This document shows positions 7,403-16,097 of a stretch of 58,567 nucleotides of DNA, one piece after another. Positions within the stretch are counted from its first letter, which is position 1; every line of letters starts with the position of its first letter. The notes beneath the pieces were generated by a model. It saw only the letters and a list, made by a program, of their open reading frames with translations, was not told where the DNA came from and did no database searches. Source of the stretch: CAYYNQ01 sp964473105 (GTDB lineage: Bacteria > Sumerlaeota > Sumerlaeia > MVZB01); assembly GCA_964473105.1 (NCBI GenBank), contig CAYYNQ010000094.1:1-58567 (forward strand), written 5' to 3'. The position numbers and the translations under genes are program-made.

Positions 7403-9979
7403 TCAGGAAAGGCGTTCAAGCCGTCTGACGACATCACGATAAGACGCATCCACGTAAAATATCCGTTTGTAAAAGGCCAGGGCTAGCTCGTGGCTCTTGA
7501 TCCGTTCCAGTGTCCGCGAAACAACATAAAACATTTCCTTCATGTCCGGGTGCCGATCATCGAGTTCACGTGTCAGTTCGATCGGGTCAAGCATCTCAGC
7601 AGCCAGGTCATACATCCCCCGGTCACAGAGGTTAACCGCCATCTTGGCCATTGATATCTGGGCCAGGTCCTGATCGTCGGCAGCCCGCTGAAAATGGACA
7701 ATGGCTTCCTGAATCTGGCCCAGATCGCTGTGAAGTTCAGCCTTCTCGAAGTGCTCGGAACCGGTCAGCAGCCCCTCCTCATGTTTCCTCTCCAGCATTG
7801 ACAGCCTGTGTTTTTTATGGGCACCCACCACCATCGCCTCAATCCGAGTTATCCGCTTGTCATCCGGATTGGCCTCCTTCGCCTTCAAAAGCATTTCATG
7901 GGCACATTCGAATTCGCCCAGATCATTCATGATATCGATCAACATCAGCATGAAAGACGGCTTATCTGCCAATTCATCCGCAAGAGGCACGCCGACCCGC
8001 ATCGCATCATCGACATTTCCATGATGGTATGCAGCCTCAACCCATAAAGCACGGTCCGCGGCCTGCAGGTTGTTTCCGCTCTCAATCAGCGGACCCAGCG
8101 CATTCAACACGCCTTCCCAGTCCCCAACCTCACGGTATGTAAGGGCCAGTTCCATGCGGGTTTCGATATGATCCGAGACACGTGAGAGTATTCTGGCGCA
8201 ACCCTCGATCATGACCTTACCCCCATCTATGGAATCCTCCGCCATCTCGCGGTAAAGTTGCAGCAGGTCACTGTAACGGCCCTGCTGGAAAAACAGGTCG
8301 CCCAGGTAATCACGCAAAAGGTAGGTATGGTCAGTCCCCTGGATACCCTGTCGAATGAGGTTCTCGACCTGTGGAAGGAGGTCGGGTCTTTCCTCCAACA
8401 ACTGGTCGCACTGGGCCACCGCCTTTGCCATCCATTCCATGCCGATCATTTCCTCGACAAGGGTGAGGCGCTTGGAGACATCATCCTGACGCTGCATCAC
8501 CTCGCGAGTCAACCGGTCCAGGTATTCTTCACGCCGCTTGAGTTCAATATCCTTGCGAAGGTGCTGGAGGGATCCTTCAGCATCCTCCGGCGAGGAATCT
8601 GCGGATTTTTTCAGTTCCTTCTCCGCTTTGTCAAGTTCACCGAAATCGTAAAGCGCGCGCGCAAGCCGGAGATGGCCCCGCCAGTCATCGGGCAGGATCT
8701 CGGTCATTCTTTCAAGCACCTCCGCGGCCTCCTCATGCTTATGTTTCTCATTATAAATATGGGCTAGCCGCAGGTAATACTCCGGTGTCGAGTCACCCAC
8801 GGACACCAGATGCTCCAAATAGATTGAACCCTCACGGGTATCGCCCTCTGCAAGGAAGAACTCGGCCAATTGACGAGCCAAATCGACCTGTGACGGCTGA
8901 GCCTTAAATGATTTTTTCAGCCATTCGGCACCTTCTTCACGCCTCTCGTTGCCGTCCTCGGAGATCAGTAAATTCCCGAGAATCCTCATCAGTTTGAAAT
9001 GGCCTGGAATGAATTCGAGCAAGTCACGGCATAGACGAATCGGCAGGTTGCTGCCATGCGTATCCATTGCCGCGATCTTCGGAATCAGGTCAAGTGCCTC
9101 CTCATATCTCTGGAGTTCGACGAATACCTTCTGACGAATCCTGACAACCTGGAAATCCTCTTTCAGGCAGCCCAAGTCCAGAATATCCAAGGCTTCAGGA
9201 TATTTTCCAAGCCGCATGTTGTCGTCGAGAATTCTACGGTCCAATGAGAGTTCTTCCGGAACTTTTTCACGTAACCGGAGCAGACAGCTTAATGCTGCCT
9301 CACTGCGGCCCGTCGCACGATAACACTGTTCAAGGGCACGCACGACAACCTCATCCTCGCTCACTTCGATAGGGCCCAGCCTTCCCAGCAACTGAAGAGC
9401 CCGGATGAAGTCATCCTCCACATGAAATAGAAGGCCGCATTCACGAATCGTGTTTGTATCACGCGGATCCCATCGCAGGCTGTTAAACAGCAAGAACAAT
9501 GCGAATTTCCTCCAGTTCCTCAATCTGGAGAATCTTCCCAGCTTCCTCAGCTGGCTCGTCAACAACTTCTCGCCCGCCAGAACAAGGATAGCCGGCAGGC
9601 AGAGTACGGCCGGAGCAGTAGAATAGCTGAGCAGTGGGGTCATCATGCCGTTCCTGTGGTTGTCCCATCCTATGATGACGACAAACCCATAAATACTCGG
9701 GGCAAGCACGTTGAAGAGGACGAGCAACCTCGATCTCTTCTGCGCCAGCGGCGAGAGGTTTCCGACATAAACCACAATCGATGCAAGCAACAACAGGACT
9801 AGCGTGATCACCAGATAGGCATCCGTTGCATGGGGCGGACCGTCCAGGAAGGCACTAATCCACAGGACGGCCTGGAAATCAAGCACTGAGCCGAAAACCT
9901 CGAAGCTGAGCAAGATCGACAACAGAATGGGAAGGATGACATGCAGATGATACCGTGATCTCGGATATTTGGCTTTCAT
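7403..9979 (-). CDS. Membrane-anchored TPR-repeat protein, last gene of exopolysaccharide operon
   Basis: 858 aa. Residues about 10-150 contain four probable transmembrane helices (for example HVILPILLSILLSFEVFG, YLVITLVLLLLASIVVYVG, APAVLCLPAILVLAG). The remaining 700 residues are helical tetratricopeptide-like repeats, such as PEYYLRLAHIYNEKHKHEEA, LRLARALYDFGELDKAEKEL and LALTYREVGDWEGVLNAL. TPR arrays are protein-interaction scaffolds, and large membrane-tethered ones occur in exopolysaccharide secretion loci, where they can bridge inner- and outer-membrane machinery (as PelB and AlgK do). It is not recognisably homologous to either by eye. It is the last gene of the minus-strand run from 15221, with an 88-bp gap from the preceding glycosyltransferase. 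Its role in polysaccharide export is inferred from context. Confidence 0.8.
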   Translation of the reverse strand: MKAKYPRSRYHLHVILPILLSILLSFEVFGSVLDFQAVLWISAFLDGPPHATDAYLVITLVLLLLASIVVYVGNLSPLAQKRSRLLVLFNVLAPSIYGFVVIIGWDNHRNGMMTPLLSYSTAPAVLCLPAILVLAGEKLLTSQLRKLGRFSRLRNWRKFALFLLFNSLRWDPRDTNTIRECGLLFHVEDDFIRALQLLGRLGPIEVSEDEVVVRALEQCYRATGRSEAALSCLLRLREKVPEELSLDRRILDDNMRLGKYPEALDILDLGCLKEDFQVVRIRQKVFVELQRYEEALDLIPKIAAMDTHGSNLPIRLCRDLLEFIPGHFKLMRILGNLLISEDGNERREEGAEWLKKSFKAQPSQVDLARQLAEFFLAEGDTREGSIYLEHLVSVGDSTPEYYLRLAHIYNEKHKHEEAAEVLERMTEILPDDWRGHLRLARALYDFGELDKAEKELKKSADSSPEDAEGSLQHLRKDIELKRREEYLDRLTREVMQRQDDVSKRLTLVEEMIGMEWMAKAVAQCDQLLEERPDLLPQVENLIRQGIQGTDHTYLLRDYLGDLFFQQGRYSDLLQLYREMAEDSIDGGKVMIEGCARILSRVSDHIETRMELALTYREVGDWEGVLNALGPLIESGNNLQAADRALWVEAAYHHGNVDDAMRVGVPLADELADKPSFMLMLIDIMNDLGEFECAHEMLLKAKEANPDDKRITRIEAMVVGAHKKHRLSMLERKHEEGLLTGSEHFEKAELHSDLGQIQEAIVHFQRAADDQDLAQISMAKMAVNLCDRGMYDLAAEMLDPIELTRELDDRHPDMKEMFYVVSRTLERIKSHELALAFYKRIFYVDASYRDVVRRLERLS

Positions 9980-10067
9980 AACAATTATTATCAGTCTTTC
10001 AGAAGTCTCGTCCTAAGGTTGAAAGGATGCTTGAAAAAACGGTCTATTGCAATCCAATGAGCACCGA

Positions 10068-11108
10068 TTATGCTTCATACATCTCTATTAAACGACGTGC
10101 CTCTATCCTGTAATCATGATCATTCTCGATGATGTCACGCAGTTTGTGACCGCGCTCACGACATTCATCCGGGTTTCCCAGGAGCGTGCGGATATACATC
10201 GCCAGTTCGGCCGGGCCGTGTCCGATGCAAAGCGCCGGGTGGTTATCGAACCCCTCCATGCCGGCCGGGGTTGTCACGATCGCCAGGCGCATAGCGGCAG
10301 CCTGCATGAGTTTTTGACGGCATCCCCCGCCACTGCACCATCCAGGATAAGGCAACAGGATCACAGAACATCCTGCAAGGGCATCAATGTATGCTTCATC
10401 ACCGATTTCACCCGTCAGTGATATGCTGGATACAGACAAGGTGTCGACCTGCTGGGATGCAGACACAGCGCCAATAAACTTAAATGAAACGCCCGGAGTC
10501 AGTTTGGCGACCCGAAGGGCCATTTCAAACGCGGCCCTCCCCCAGCGACTTGTGAATCCTCCAACCACTGCAACAACCGGGGACTCACCCGGCAGGCGAT
10601 CCCACTGATCTGGATCAACACAGTTGCGAATGACATCCGTCCGCCGAACATGCGGATATTCATGGCTGAGATTGGCCTCGATGGAAACGGATGCACAGAT
10701 AACACGTTCCGCCCGAGAAAGCTGCCGGGAAATAGCCCACTGGCTGAAACCCATAAACAGAAACGCACGCAGTGACCACGGGAATCTGCGCCAGGCCAGC
10801 CGGCTTTCCAGTGTCGCTAGTCCGTGAATGTCCATCCATATCCGCCCATCCAGGAAAAGGCCCGCATTCTGGTGAGCATGGACAATACGATATTCCGAAG
10901 TGTCGAAAGGATGGATAATCCGAGCGGGTCCACTCACCCGGACCAGTCTCTGGTCAAAAGGAAGCTCCGGGTCAGGATCGGGCGTGTAGACAACAAAATT
11001 CCTGTAGTTGTTGACCCACAAGCCCAGTGCCTGCCGGAGTGGACGCAGCGAATCTCCGTTCTGACGGCGGAGTGAAGCAGGCGTAACCAAGGCGATTCGT
11101 GCCACCAT
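10068..11108 (-). CDS. Glycosyltransferase, GT4-like (GT-B fold)
   Basis: 346 aa. The N-terminal domain has RIALVTPASLRRQNGDSLRP and YRIVHAHQNAGLF. A linker segment ERVICASVSIEANLSHEYP gives way to VIRNCVDPDQW, the usual start of the GT-B C-terminal domain. Later GGCRQKLMQAAAMRLAIVTTPAGMEG stands where family members bind the donor sugar nucleotide. The protein should be cytoplasmic or peripherally membrane-bound and add one sugar to the repeat unit of the polysaccharide made by this operon. It starts 15 bp after the stop of the GT2 gene. Divergence from well-known families prevents naming donor or linkage. Confidence 0.8.
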   Translation of the reverse strand: MVARIALVTPASLRRQNGDSLRPLRQALGLWVNNYRNFVVYTPDPDPELPFDQRLVRVSGPARIIHPFDTSEYRIVHAHQNAGLFLDGRIWMDIHGLATLESRLAWRRFPWSLRAFLFMGFSQWAISRQLSRAERVICASVSIEANLSHEYPHVRRTDVIRNCVDPDQWDRLPGESPVVAVVGGFTSRWGRAAFEMALRVAKLTPGVSFKFIGAVSASQQVDTLSVSSISLTGEIGDEAYIDALAGCSVILLPYPGWCSGGGCRQKLMQAAAMRLAIVTTPAGMEGFDNHPALCIGHGPAELAMYIRTLLGNPDECRERGHKLRDIIENDHDYRIEARRLIEMYEA

Positions 11109-11123
11109 ATAAATAACCGCCCG

Positions 11124-12176
11124 TCATTCGTCGCCGTCAGGCTTAGCGGCATACCGTAAAAGTTGGTTATTCCTCGCCTGCACCTTGATAATCTCCTTCC
11201 GCAGGGAAACGATCTGCATTGCAATGATTCCAAAGGAAAACAACTGGATTCCCCCAAGAAATGCCATCATGGTAAAAGTGATCAGCGGCCTCCCCTGGTT
11301 CAGGGTGCCCTGTAACCAATGCCAGAGAATCACGCCCAAGCTGACAAAACTGACCATGATCAGGAGAAGTCCGACAATTCCAAAAATGATGATCGGCCGC
11401 TCGAACAGGGCAAAGATCAGGTGTGAGATCGCCGTCCCACGAAAGTGGAATTTCGACGAGCCCAGTTTGCGGCCACGCAGGATGACCGGGATCTGCTTGA
11501 AACGGCAACCATTCATCAACGCCTTGGAGAGAATCTCGAGATGGATATCCTTGCCCTCGGACTCAAGTTCCATATGATCCAGCACATGGCGCCGGTAACC
11601 CCTGAAAACACAGGTAATTGTGTGTATCTTCTGGCCGGGTGTAGACATAAACCAGCTGAGGATGATATTCCCAAGCCGACTGATCAACAATCGAAACGGC
11701 CTCACACCCTCGACACCTCCGCCGGGCATGTAGGCCGATGCGATCACCAGGTCAATATCGTCGCACTCACGCAACACCTCGACAATATTCATGATATATG
11801 AGGGTTCATAACTCAGATCCGCATCGGTTGAAACAATCCACTCACCCCGGGCCGTCTCGAAACCGGTCCGTAATGCATAACCTCGGCCACGGTTGACGGA
11901 ATAACCGGCCATCCTCAGAAACTCGTAACCTTCCCGGGCAGCAAGCTGGCAACCGCAATCCTTCGTGCGATCAAGGCTTCCGTCATCCACAAGAATCAAC
12001 TCCCACACACCATCCCGAAACCCCTTCATGACTTCGGCGATGCGATCAACCGTGTTCTGCAGGTTCTCCTCCTCATTGAACATGGGAACCACAATAGACA
12101 ACTTGACATCCTGGTTTGAGGGAACCGGGGTCGGACCAACCAAGGAATCATGGCTGTTATATTTTTCAGACAACAT
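11124..12176 (-). CDS. Glycosyltransferase family 2, polyprenyl-phosphate sugar transferase type
   Basis: About 350 aa. KLSIVVPMFNEEENLQNTV opens a GT-A fold; VDDGSLDRT and STDADLSYEP hold the metal- and donor-binding aspartates (DxD-like DAD). Two C-terminal hydrophobic helices (IIIFGIVGLLLIMVSFVSLG and FLGGIQLFSFGIIAMQIV) are typical of DPM1/GtrB-like enzymes that move a sugar from a nucleotide to polyprenyl phosphate. The start is placed at the ATG at 12176, which overlaps the end of the Gfo/Idh gene by 11 bp and sits after a GGGCGGGA-like ribosome site. A start at 12272 would force a 107-bp overlap with residues lacking family similarity. It likely supplies or extends the lipid-linked glycan of this operon. 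Confidence 0.85.
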   Translation of the reverse strand: MLSEKYNSHDSLVGPTPVPSNQDVKLSIVVPMFNEEENLQNTVDRIAEVMKGFRDGVWELILVDDGSLDRTKDCGCQLAAREGYEFLRMAGYSVNRGRGYALRTGFETARGEWIVSTDADLSYEPSYIMNIVEVLRECDDIDLVIASAYMPGGGVEGVRPFRLLISRLGNIILSWFMSTPGQKIHTITCVFRGYRRHVLDHMELESEGKDIHLEILSKALMNGCRFKQIPVILRGRKLGSSKFHFRGTAISHLIFALFERPIIIFGIVGLLLIMVSFVSLGVILWHWLQGTLNQGRPLITFTMMAFLGGIQLFSFGIIAMQIVSLRKEIIKVQARNNQLLRYAAKPDGDE

Positions 12177-13182
12177 CAGTTCCCGCCCTTTCGAGGGCAC
12201 AACCGGCCATGTCAAGCATCCGCACGACCGCCAATCCAGCGCGACCGTCCACAATTGGATTCCTTCGCTCACGTATACACTCCAGAAAATGTTGGGCCTG
12301 AAGTTTCAGTGGCTCGGCGTTATCCAAGGCCGGGCTGTGGATATCCCCCGTCCTGATCTGGAGTACTTCACCATAATTCTCGTAATCCGGAGCCTCGATA
12401 CCCTTATCGTAAATTCTGACCTTCTCCGTCCTGCTCATGTCGTCAAACAGGGCCATTTTCCTGGACCCGACAACAGTCAGGCGGCGCACCTTGTGCGGAT
12501 CCAGCCACGAGACATGCGAATGCCCGATTTGGCCGCCCGGATAGTGCATGGTCACGAAAAACACATCGCCTATGTCCTTTTGGAGATAGGATCCGCCCGA
12601 GGCGTTCATGGAATGGGGGACCGAATCAAAAAGATAATTAATCAGTGAAAAGTCATGCGGGGCTAGGCTCCATAACGCATTTTCATCCTTGCGAATGACG
12701 CCCAGATTCAGGCGCTGACTGTAGATATAGTGGACTTCCCCCAGGTCCCCGTTATCGATCAGCCTTTTCAGGCGCTGGACGGCCGGGTGAAACAGCAACA
12801 GGTGGCCCACTTGGACGAGTTGGTCCTTCTCGGTTGCCAGATTGCACAGGAGTTCAGCATGATCAACCTCCAGCGTCATGGGCTTTTCGATCAGGACATC
12901 CTTGCCCGATTCCAGAACCCGCCGCGCCACTTCATAATGCGAGGGGGCCGTCGTTGCCACCACTACCGCATCGACAGCCGAATCATCCAAGATGACATCA
13001 AGGGAATCGGCAACCCTCAAGCTCGGCTTCTGGGCCAGTTGCTTTCTAACCTTGGCCTCGTTCTGGTCGTGGATATACTCAACCTTACAGTCGGGCAAGC
13101 CGGTCAGCGTACGGACATGATTATGGCCCCAGTCCCCAAGGCCCACAACCGCAACCCGGATGATCCGGCCCGGCTGGCTCAT
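12166..13182 (-). CDS. Gfo/Idh/MocA family NAD(P)-dependent sugar dehydrogenase
   Basis: 338 aa. The N-terminal Rossmann motif VVGLGDWGHNHVRTL (GxGxxG type) and the catalytic-site EKPMT segment near residue 95 identify the family, which oxidises or reduces sugar hydroxyls with NAD(P). WlbA-type members oxidise the C3 position of UDP-GlcNAcA during surface-glycan sugar synthesis. Its place between a Wzz-like gene (4-bp ATGA overlap upstream) and a GT2 gene (11-bp overlap downstream) argues for a role in making an unusual nucleotide sugar for this polysaccharide. No aminotransferase or acetyltransferase partner is present in the operon, so the exact product is open. Confidence 0.9.
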   Translation of the reverse strand: MSQPGRIIRVAVVGLGDWGHNHVRTLTGLPDCKVEYIHDQNEAKVRKQLAQKPSLRVADSLDVILDDSAVDAVVVATTAPSHYEVARRVLESGKDVLIEKPMTLEVDHAELLCNLATEKDQLVQVGHLLLFHPAVQRLKRLIDNGDLGEVHYIYSQRLNLGVIRKDENALWSLAPHDFSLINYLFDSVPHSMNASGGSYLQKDIGDVFFVTMHYPGGQIGHSHVSWLDPHKVRRLTVVGSRKMALFDDMSRTEKVRIYDKGIEAPDYENYGEVLQIRTGDIHSPALDNAEPLKLQAQHFLECIRERRNPIVDGRAGLAVVRMLDMAGCALERAGTDVV

Positions 13183-14174
13183 GCTTTCCGCTCCGTTCGA
13201 TTCATCAAGAATCCTGCGACCATCAGGCCGATCATAAAGACAAACGTGTAGATCGTCGCCACGACCAACACGTTCAACACAACTCTGGGCCGATTCTTGT
13301 GAGTCGGGGGGCGCGCCACGTCGATGATACGCACCGGCTGACCAGCGTCACGCGCAAGCTTGTCGGTGTACATCTCAAACATCGAAATCGACTTGTTCAA
13401 CAGGGCGATTGTTTCTGCTTGGACCTCCAGTTCCCACTCGAGCGCACGTCGTTTCTGGTCAACCTCCGGATAACGGTCATAAATGATTTCACCCAGTTTT
13501 CCCGCCTTGCCGGCACGGTTGATTTCCTCCTCCTTCAACCTAGCGCGATAAACTTCCAGAGCCTTGTCCACATAACCGAACCGGTCACGGTCAAAACGAT
13601 CCTTCAGCACACCCAGACAGGCATTGACAAAGTCTGCTGCTGCCCGTGGATCGGTCAGCTCCATGTTGAGCTCGATGATTCCACTGTTGCGGATGTGGCG
13701 CACCTGCATCAGGCCGTTACGGATCACATCCACCAGCCGAGTTTCACGGTCCTGATCATCCCTCCCTTTCCCTATTCCAAGAAGCTGGTAAACATCACAC
13801 GGCTTGTTCTGTTGCCGGCCGAGCTGATCGACAGCCTCCAGGATCAACTCACCCGACATCAGGTATTCTTCGGCCAGATAACCGGACCGCGCGCTGTCGT
13901 ACTGCTTATTTCGCGTATCCTCAAACACCTCGATCTCAGCAGCGCCGATCAGGGAATAGGCCACGAACTCGTTCTGGATATAGAATCTCCCCGAGGCCTC
14001 AAAATATTCCGCCGACCAAAACTTCGTGTCAATGAATGCAGTCAAGGCCACCAGAAAAAGCCCGAGAATATACCACCCCTTGCAACGGTACCAGACACCG
14101 AAAAAATCCATCAGCGAAACCGACGCGATGATCTCGCCGCCCGGATTCCCCGAATCTGTTGATTCACTCCTCAT
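13179..14174 (-). CDS. Wzz-like polysaccharide co-polymerase (chain length determinant)
   Basis: 331 aa inner-membrane protein. One helix near the N-terminus (GWYILGLFLVALTAFIDTKFW) and one near the C-terminus (VVLNVLVVATIYTFVFMIGL) flank a periplasmic coiled-coil region. ARPPTHKNRPRVVLNV is the Pro-rich segment before TM2 that marks Wzz/PCP proteins. There is no fused tyrosine kinase domain (no Walker A after TM2), so it is of the PCP-1 or kinase-less type. Such proteins control chain length and couple polymerisation to export. It is second in the operon, 45 bp downstream of the export protein gene, and overlaps the next gene by 4 bp. Confidence 0.85.
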   Translation of the reverse strand: MRSESTDSGNPGGEIIASVSLMDFFGVWYRCKGWYILGLFLVALTAFIDTKFWSAEYFEASGRFYIQNEFVAYSLIGAAEIEVFEDTRNKQYDSARSGYLAEEYLMSGELILEAVDQLGRQQNKPCDVYQLLGIGKGRDDQDRETRLVDVIRNGLMQVRHIRNSGIIELNMELTDPRAAADFVNACLGVLKDRFDRDRFGYVDKALEVYRARLKEEEINRAGKAGKLGEIIYDRYPEVDQKRRALEWELEVQAETIALLNKSISMFEMYTDKLARDAGQPVRIIDVARPPTHKNRPRVVLNVLVVATIYTFVFMIGLMVAGFLMNRTERKA

Positions 14175-14219
14175 TGCAGCGGCTTTCGTCCCATATGATA
14201 CAACACTTTTCCATGCGGT

Positions 14220-15221
14220 TCACGGATTGCCCCCGTGGATTACATATATAAGATCCTTCTCATGGATAACCGGGTTCAGGCTGGTATCACCCGTCTCCAT
14301 GTAGGCCGTGAATGAATAGGATTTCGCTGACTCCCCATCACCCGGACGCTTCAGCCTGACATCCTGTATAAGAGCACCCGTCACGAAACCACCCGCCGCC
14401 GATAAGACGTCCCATATCCTCATCCCCGCTTCAAGCCGGACCAGCCCGGGCATATTGACCGCTCCGACAACACCCACATACCGCGGTGCGATATCGGCAT
14501 GCCAGGTCGTCACGATGACATCCGTATAACCCCGCTCCCGAAATTTAAGCGTCAGCAGCCCGCTCAATTGCTCCACGGATAAGCCCGAAACACGAACCCG
14601 ACCAGCGATGGGCAACTGCAGATGACCATCACGCGGAACCGGTAGGGAATCCTGAGGAAATATCACCTCCAGATTATCCTGCCTATCCGATCCGTTTAAT
14701 ATGCTGATGTTAACCTCCGGATGACTTAAGAGCCCCGCATCCAGGTAAGCATTAGAAACTAGGGCTGAGACCTCCGTAAGTGTCTTATTCCCAACCATGA
14801 CCGGATTGTTAATCGCATGCAGGGCAAGGGACTGGTCAGGCTGAACAACATATTTCCGGCTCAGCCAGACCTGACTTTGGAAGGCCAACTTGTTTTTACG
14901 TTCTTCAAAATATATCTGTCCTTGCGTTGGTTCATAGCTGTAATGAAAGTCCAAATACAGTTCGTCACCCGCCCGGACGCGATATGAACCCGCATCATCG
15001 TCAGCCTTGAAATGGATCGAAATCCCTATTCGATCCCCTGCTCTTATAAAGGATATGCTATCAGTATTTTGTAATGTGGCAGTCGACCCATCATCAACAT
15101 TCGTTGGCTGCGCGTGGATGAGTGAACTCACTGCAAGGAGATAAATCAGGATGAGCGAGTAGGCGACAACCAACTGCGGCCGCGGGTTGCGGCAATCGAT
15201 GCTGAATTTGAATTTAAGCAT
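14220..15221 (-). CDS. Outer-membrane polysaccharide export protein (Wza/SLBB family)
   Basis: About 333 aa from the ATG at 15221. A signal peptide ends near LLAVSSLIHAQ. The Poly_export domain follows (RAGDELYLDFHYSY through the YVVQPDQS and PVMVGNKTLTEV segments), then DGHLQLPIAGRVRVSGLSVE and an SLBB beta-grasp domain starting at YVGVVGAVNMPGLVRLEAG. No lipobox Cys is seen at the cleavage site, unlike E. coli Wza, so the protein is probably not lipidated. Wza proteins form the periplasmic and outer-membrane channel for capsule or exopolysaccharide. An upstream ATG at 15275 overlaps a TATAAT box, so the start is placed downstream of that promoter. It is the first gene of the minus-strand exopolysaccharide operon. 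Confidence 0.88.
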   Translation of the reverse strand: MLKFKFSIDCRNPRPQLVVAYSLILIYLLAVSSLIHAQPTNVDDGSTATLQNTDSISFIRAGDRIGISIHFKADDDAGSYRVRAGDELYLDFHYSYEPTQGQIYFEERKNKLAFQSQVWLSRKYVVQPDQSLALHAINNPVMVGNKTLTEVSALVSNAYLDAGLLSHPEVNISILNGSDRQDNLEVIFPQDSLPVPRDGHLQLPIAGRVRVSGLSVEQLSGLLTLKFRERGYTDVIVTTWHADIAPRYVGVVGAVNMPGLVRLEAGMRIWDVLSAAGGFVTGALIQDVRLKRPGDGESAKSYSFTAYMETGDTSLNPVIHEKDLIYVIHGGNP

Positions 15222-15273
15222 TCTAGACTTAGGAATAGTGTCCTCTTTTTCACAGGCCACCATCGGCGCTATC

Positions 15274-15303
15274 ATTATAAATTAACCCAAGGAAAATCAA
15301 CAA
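15274..15303 (-). promoter_or_regulatory. Putative sigma-70 promoter of the exopolysaccharide operon
   Basis: On the minus strand TTGTTG (15303-15298) and TATAAT (15279-15274) are separated by 18 bp, upstream of the export-protein gene. The -10 box overlaps the upstream ATG at 15275, which supports translation from 15221. A 7-bp inverted repeat lies just upstream at 15316-15336. Confidence 0.4.
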
Positions 15304-16097
15304 GATTCCTATCCGGAAGCCGGTATCGACGGCTTCTTGACATTGCTCTGGCAAGCTAAACCCATTTATAACAACTGTTTCGTATTTTCATCAATACCCA
15401 GCAAAAAGTTATCCAAAATCGTAACTGTTAAAATCATCGAAATACAATGCATACTATTGACTTATAATACTTTAGAGCTAATAAGGACTCGTTTCTGCTG
15501 GTGATATGGCTCAATGATAAGGACCATTTTAGATTTTGGGATCCTGAACTTTGTTTCACAAGTTATAGCCCGGCCGTACCGATCCCCTAATACCGATCCT
15601 CGAAATAAACCGTCCGTTTAGCTGAGAACTTGAGTCTCCCCGATTCCCTCCCGACCGAGTCCTATAACCCATAAAGTTAAGTGTGAACCATTGGACCTCA
15701 TCCAGCATGGGGGGATCTCAACCTGAATCTTTGGAGCGTTATCTTGCCATGTTCCCCGGCCCCGGAATGAGGGGAGACACCCACCCCACCCGGAAAACAT
15801 CTGGCTCATCGCCGTTAGGCTGCAAAAGGGGGGCGCCTCCTGAAACCAGGCCAATATCCGGGATCGAGAACCGCCCCTGCTTGGAACTTAATATCATGGG
15901 TGATAATCACGATGCATATGGAAGAGCAGGTCTGCGGGATCACAATTCTTGTGGGGCCTTGTCTGTTGACATGATATTGAAGCGCGTTATGAAATCCGGA
16001 AATGCCCTGAAGAATGAAAGCGTCAAATATCGCGGCGCCATGCCAGCCCCTGTCAGGCTCCATTGCTTTCACCGCAGGTTTGGCATAGAATAGCCCT
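15276..16097. other. Long divergent intergenic region, export gene / cytochrome gene
   Basis: These 822 bp separate the exopolysaccharide operon from the cytochrome gene. The left part (15360-15490) is AT-rich and, besides the minus-strand promoter, holds a possible plus-strand pair TTGACT (15457-15462) and TAATAA (15479-15484) with a 16-bp spacer. The right part (about 15500-16097) has open frames on both strands, but none resembles a protein family or shows family-like composition. An untranslated leader of about 600 nt for the cytochrome, or decayed coding DNA, are both possible. Confidence 0.4.
15316..15336. promoter_or_regulatory. Inverted repeat next to exopolysaccharide promoter
   Basis: GAAGCCG (15316-15322) and CGGCTTC (15330-15336) form a perfect 7-bp dyad with a 7-bp spacer. 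It lies 13 bp upstream of the putative -35 box of the exopolysaccharide operon, a position suited to an activator or repressor site. No regulator gene is nearby to assign it to. Confidence 0.35.

Noticed and set aside
13299..14162. 287-codon plus-strand frame opposite the Wzz-like gene
   Set aside because: The minus-strand frame has the Pro-rich Wzz motif and two TM helices and fits the operon; the plus frame shows no domain.
15683..16093. 136-codon frame ending just before the cytochrome ATG
   Set aside because: No ribosome site, no family resemblance and irregular composition; the tight spacing to 16098 looks accidental.
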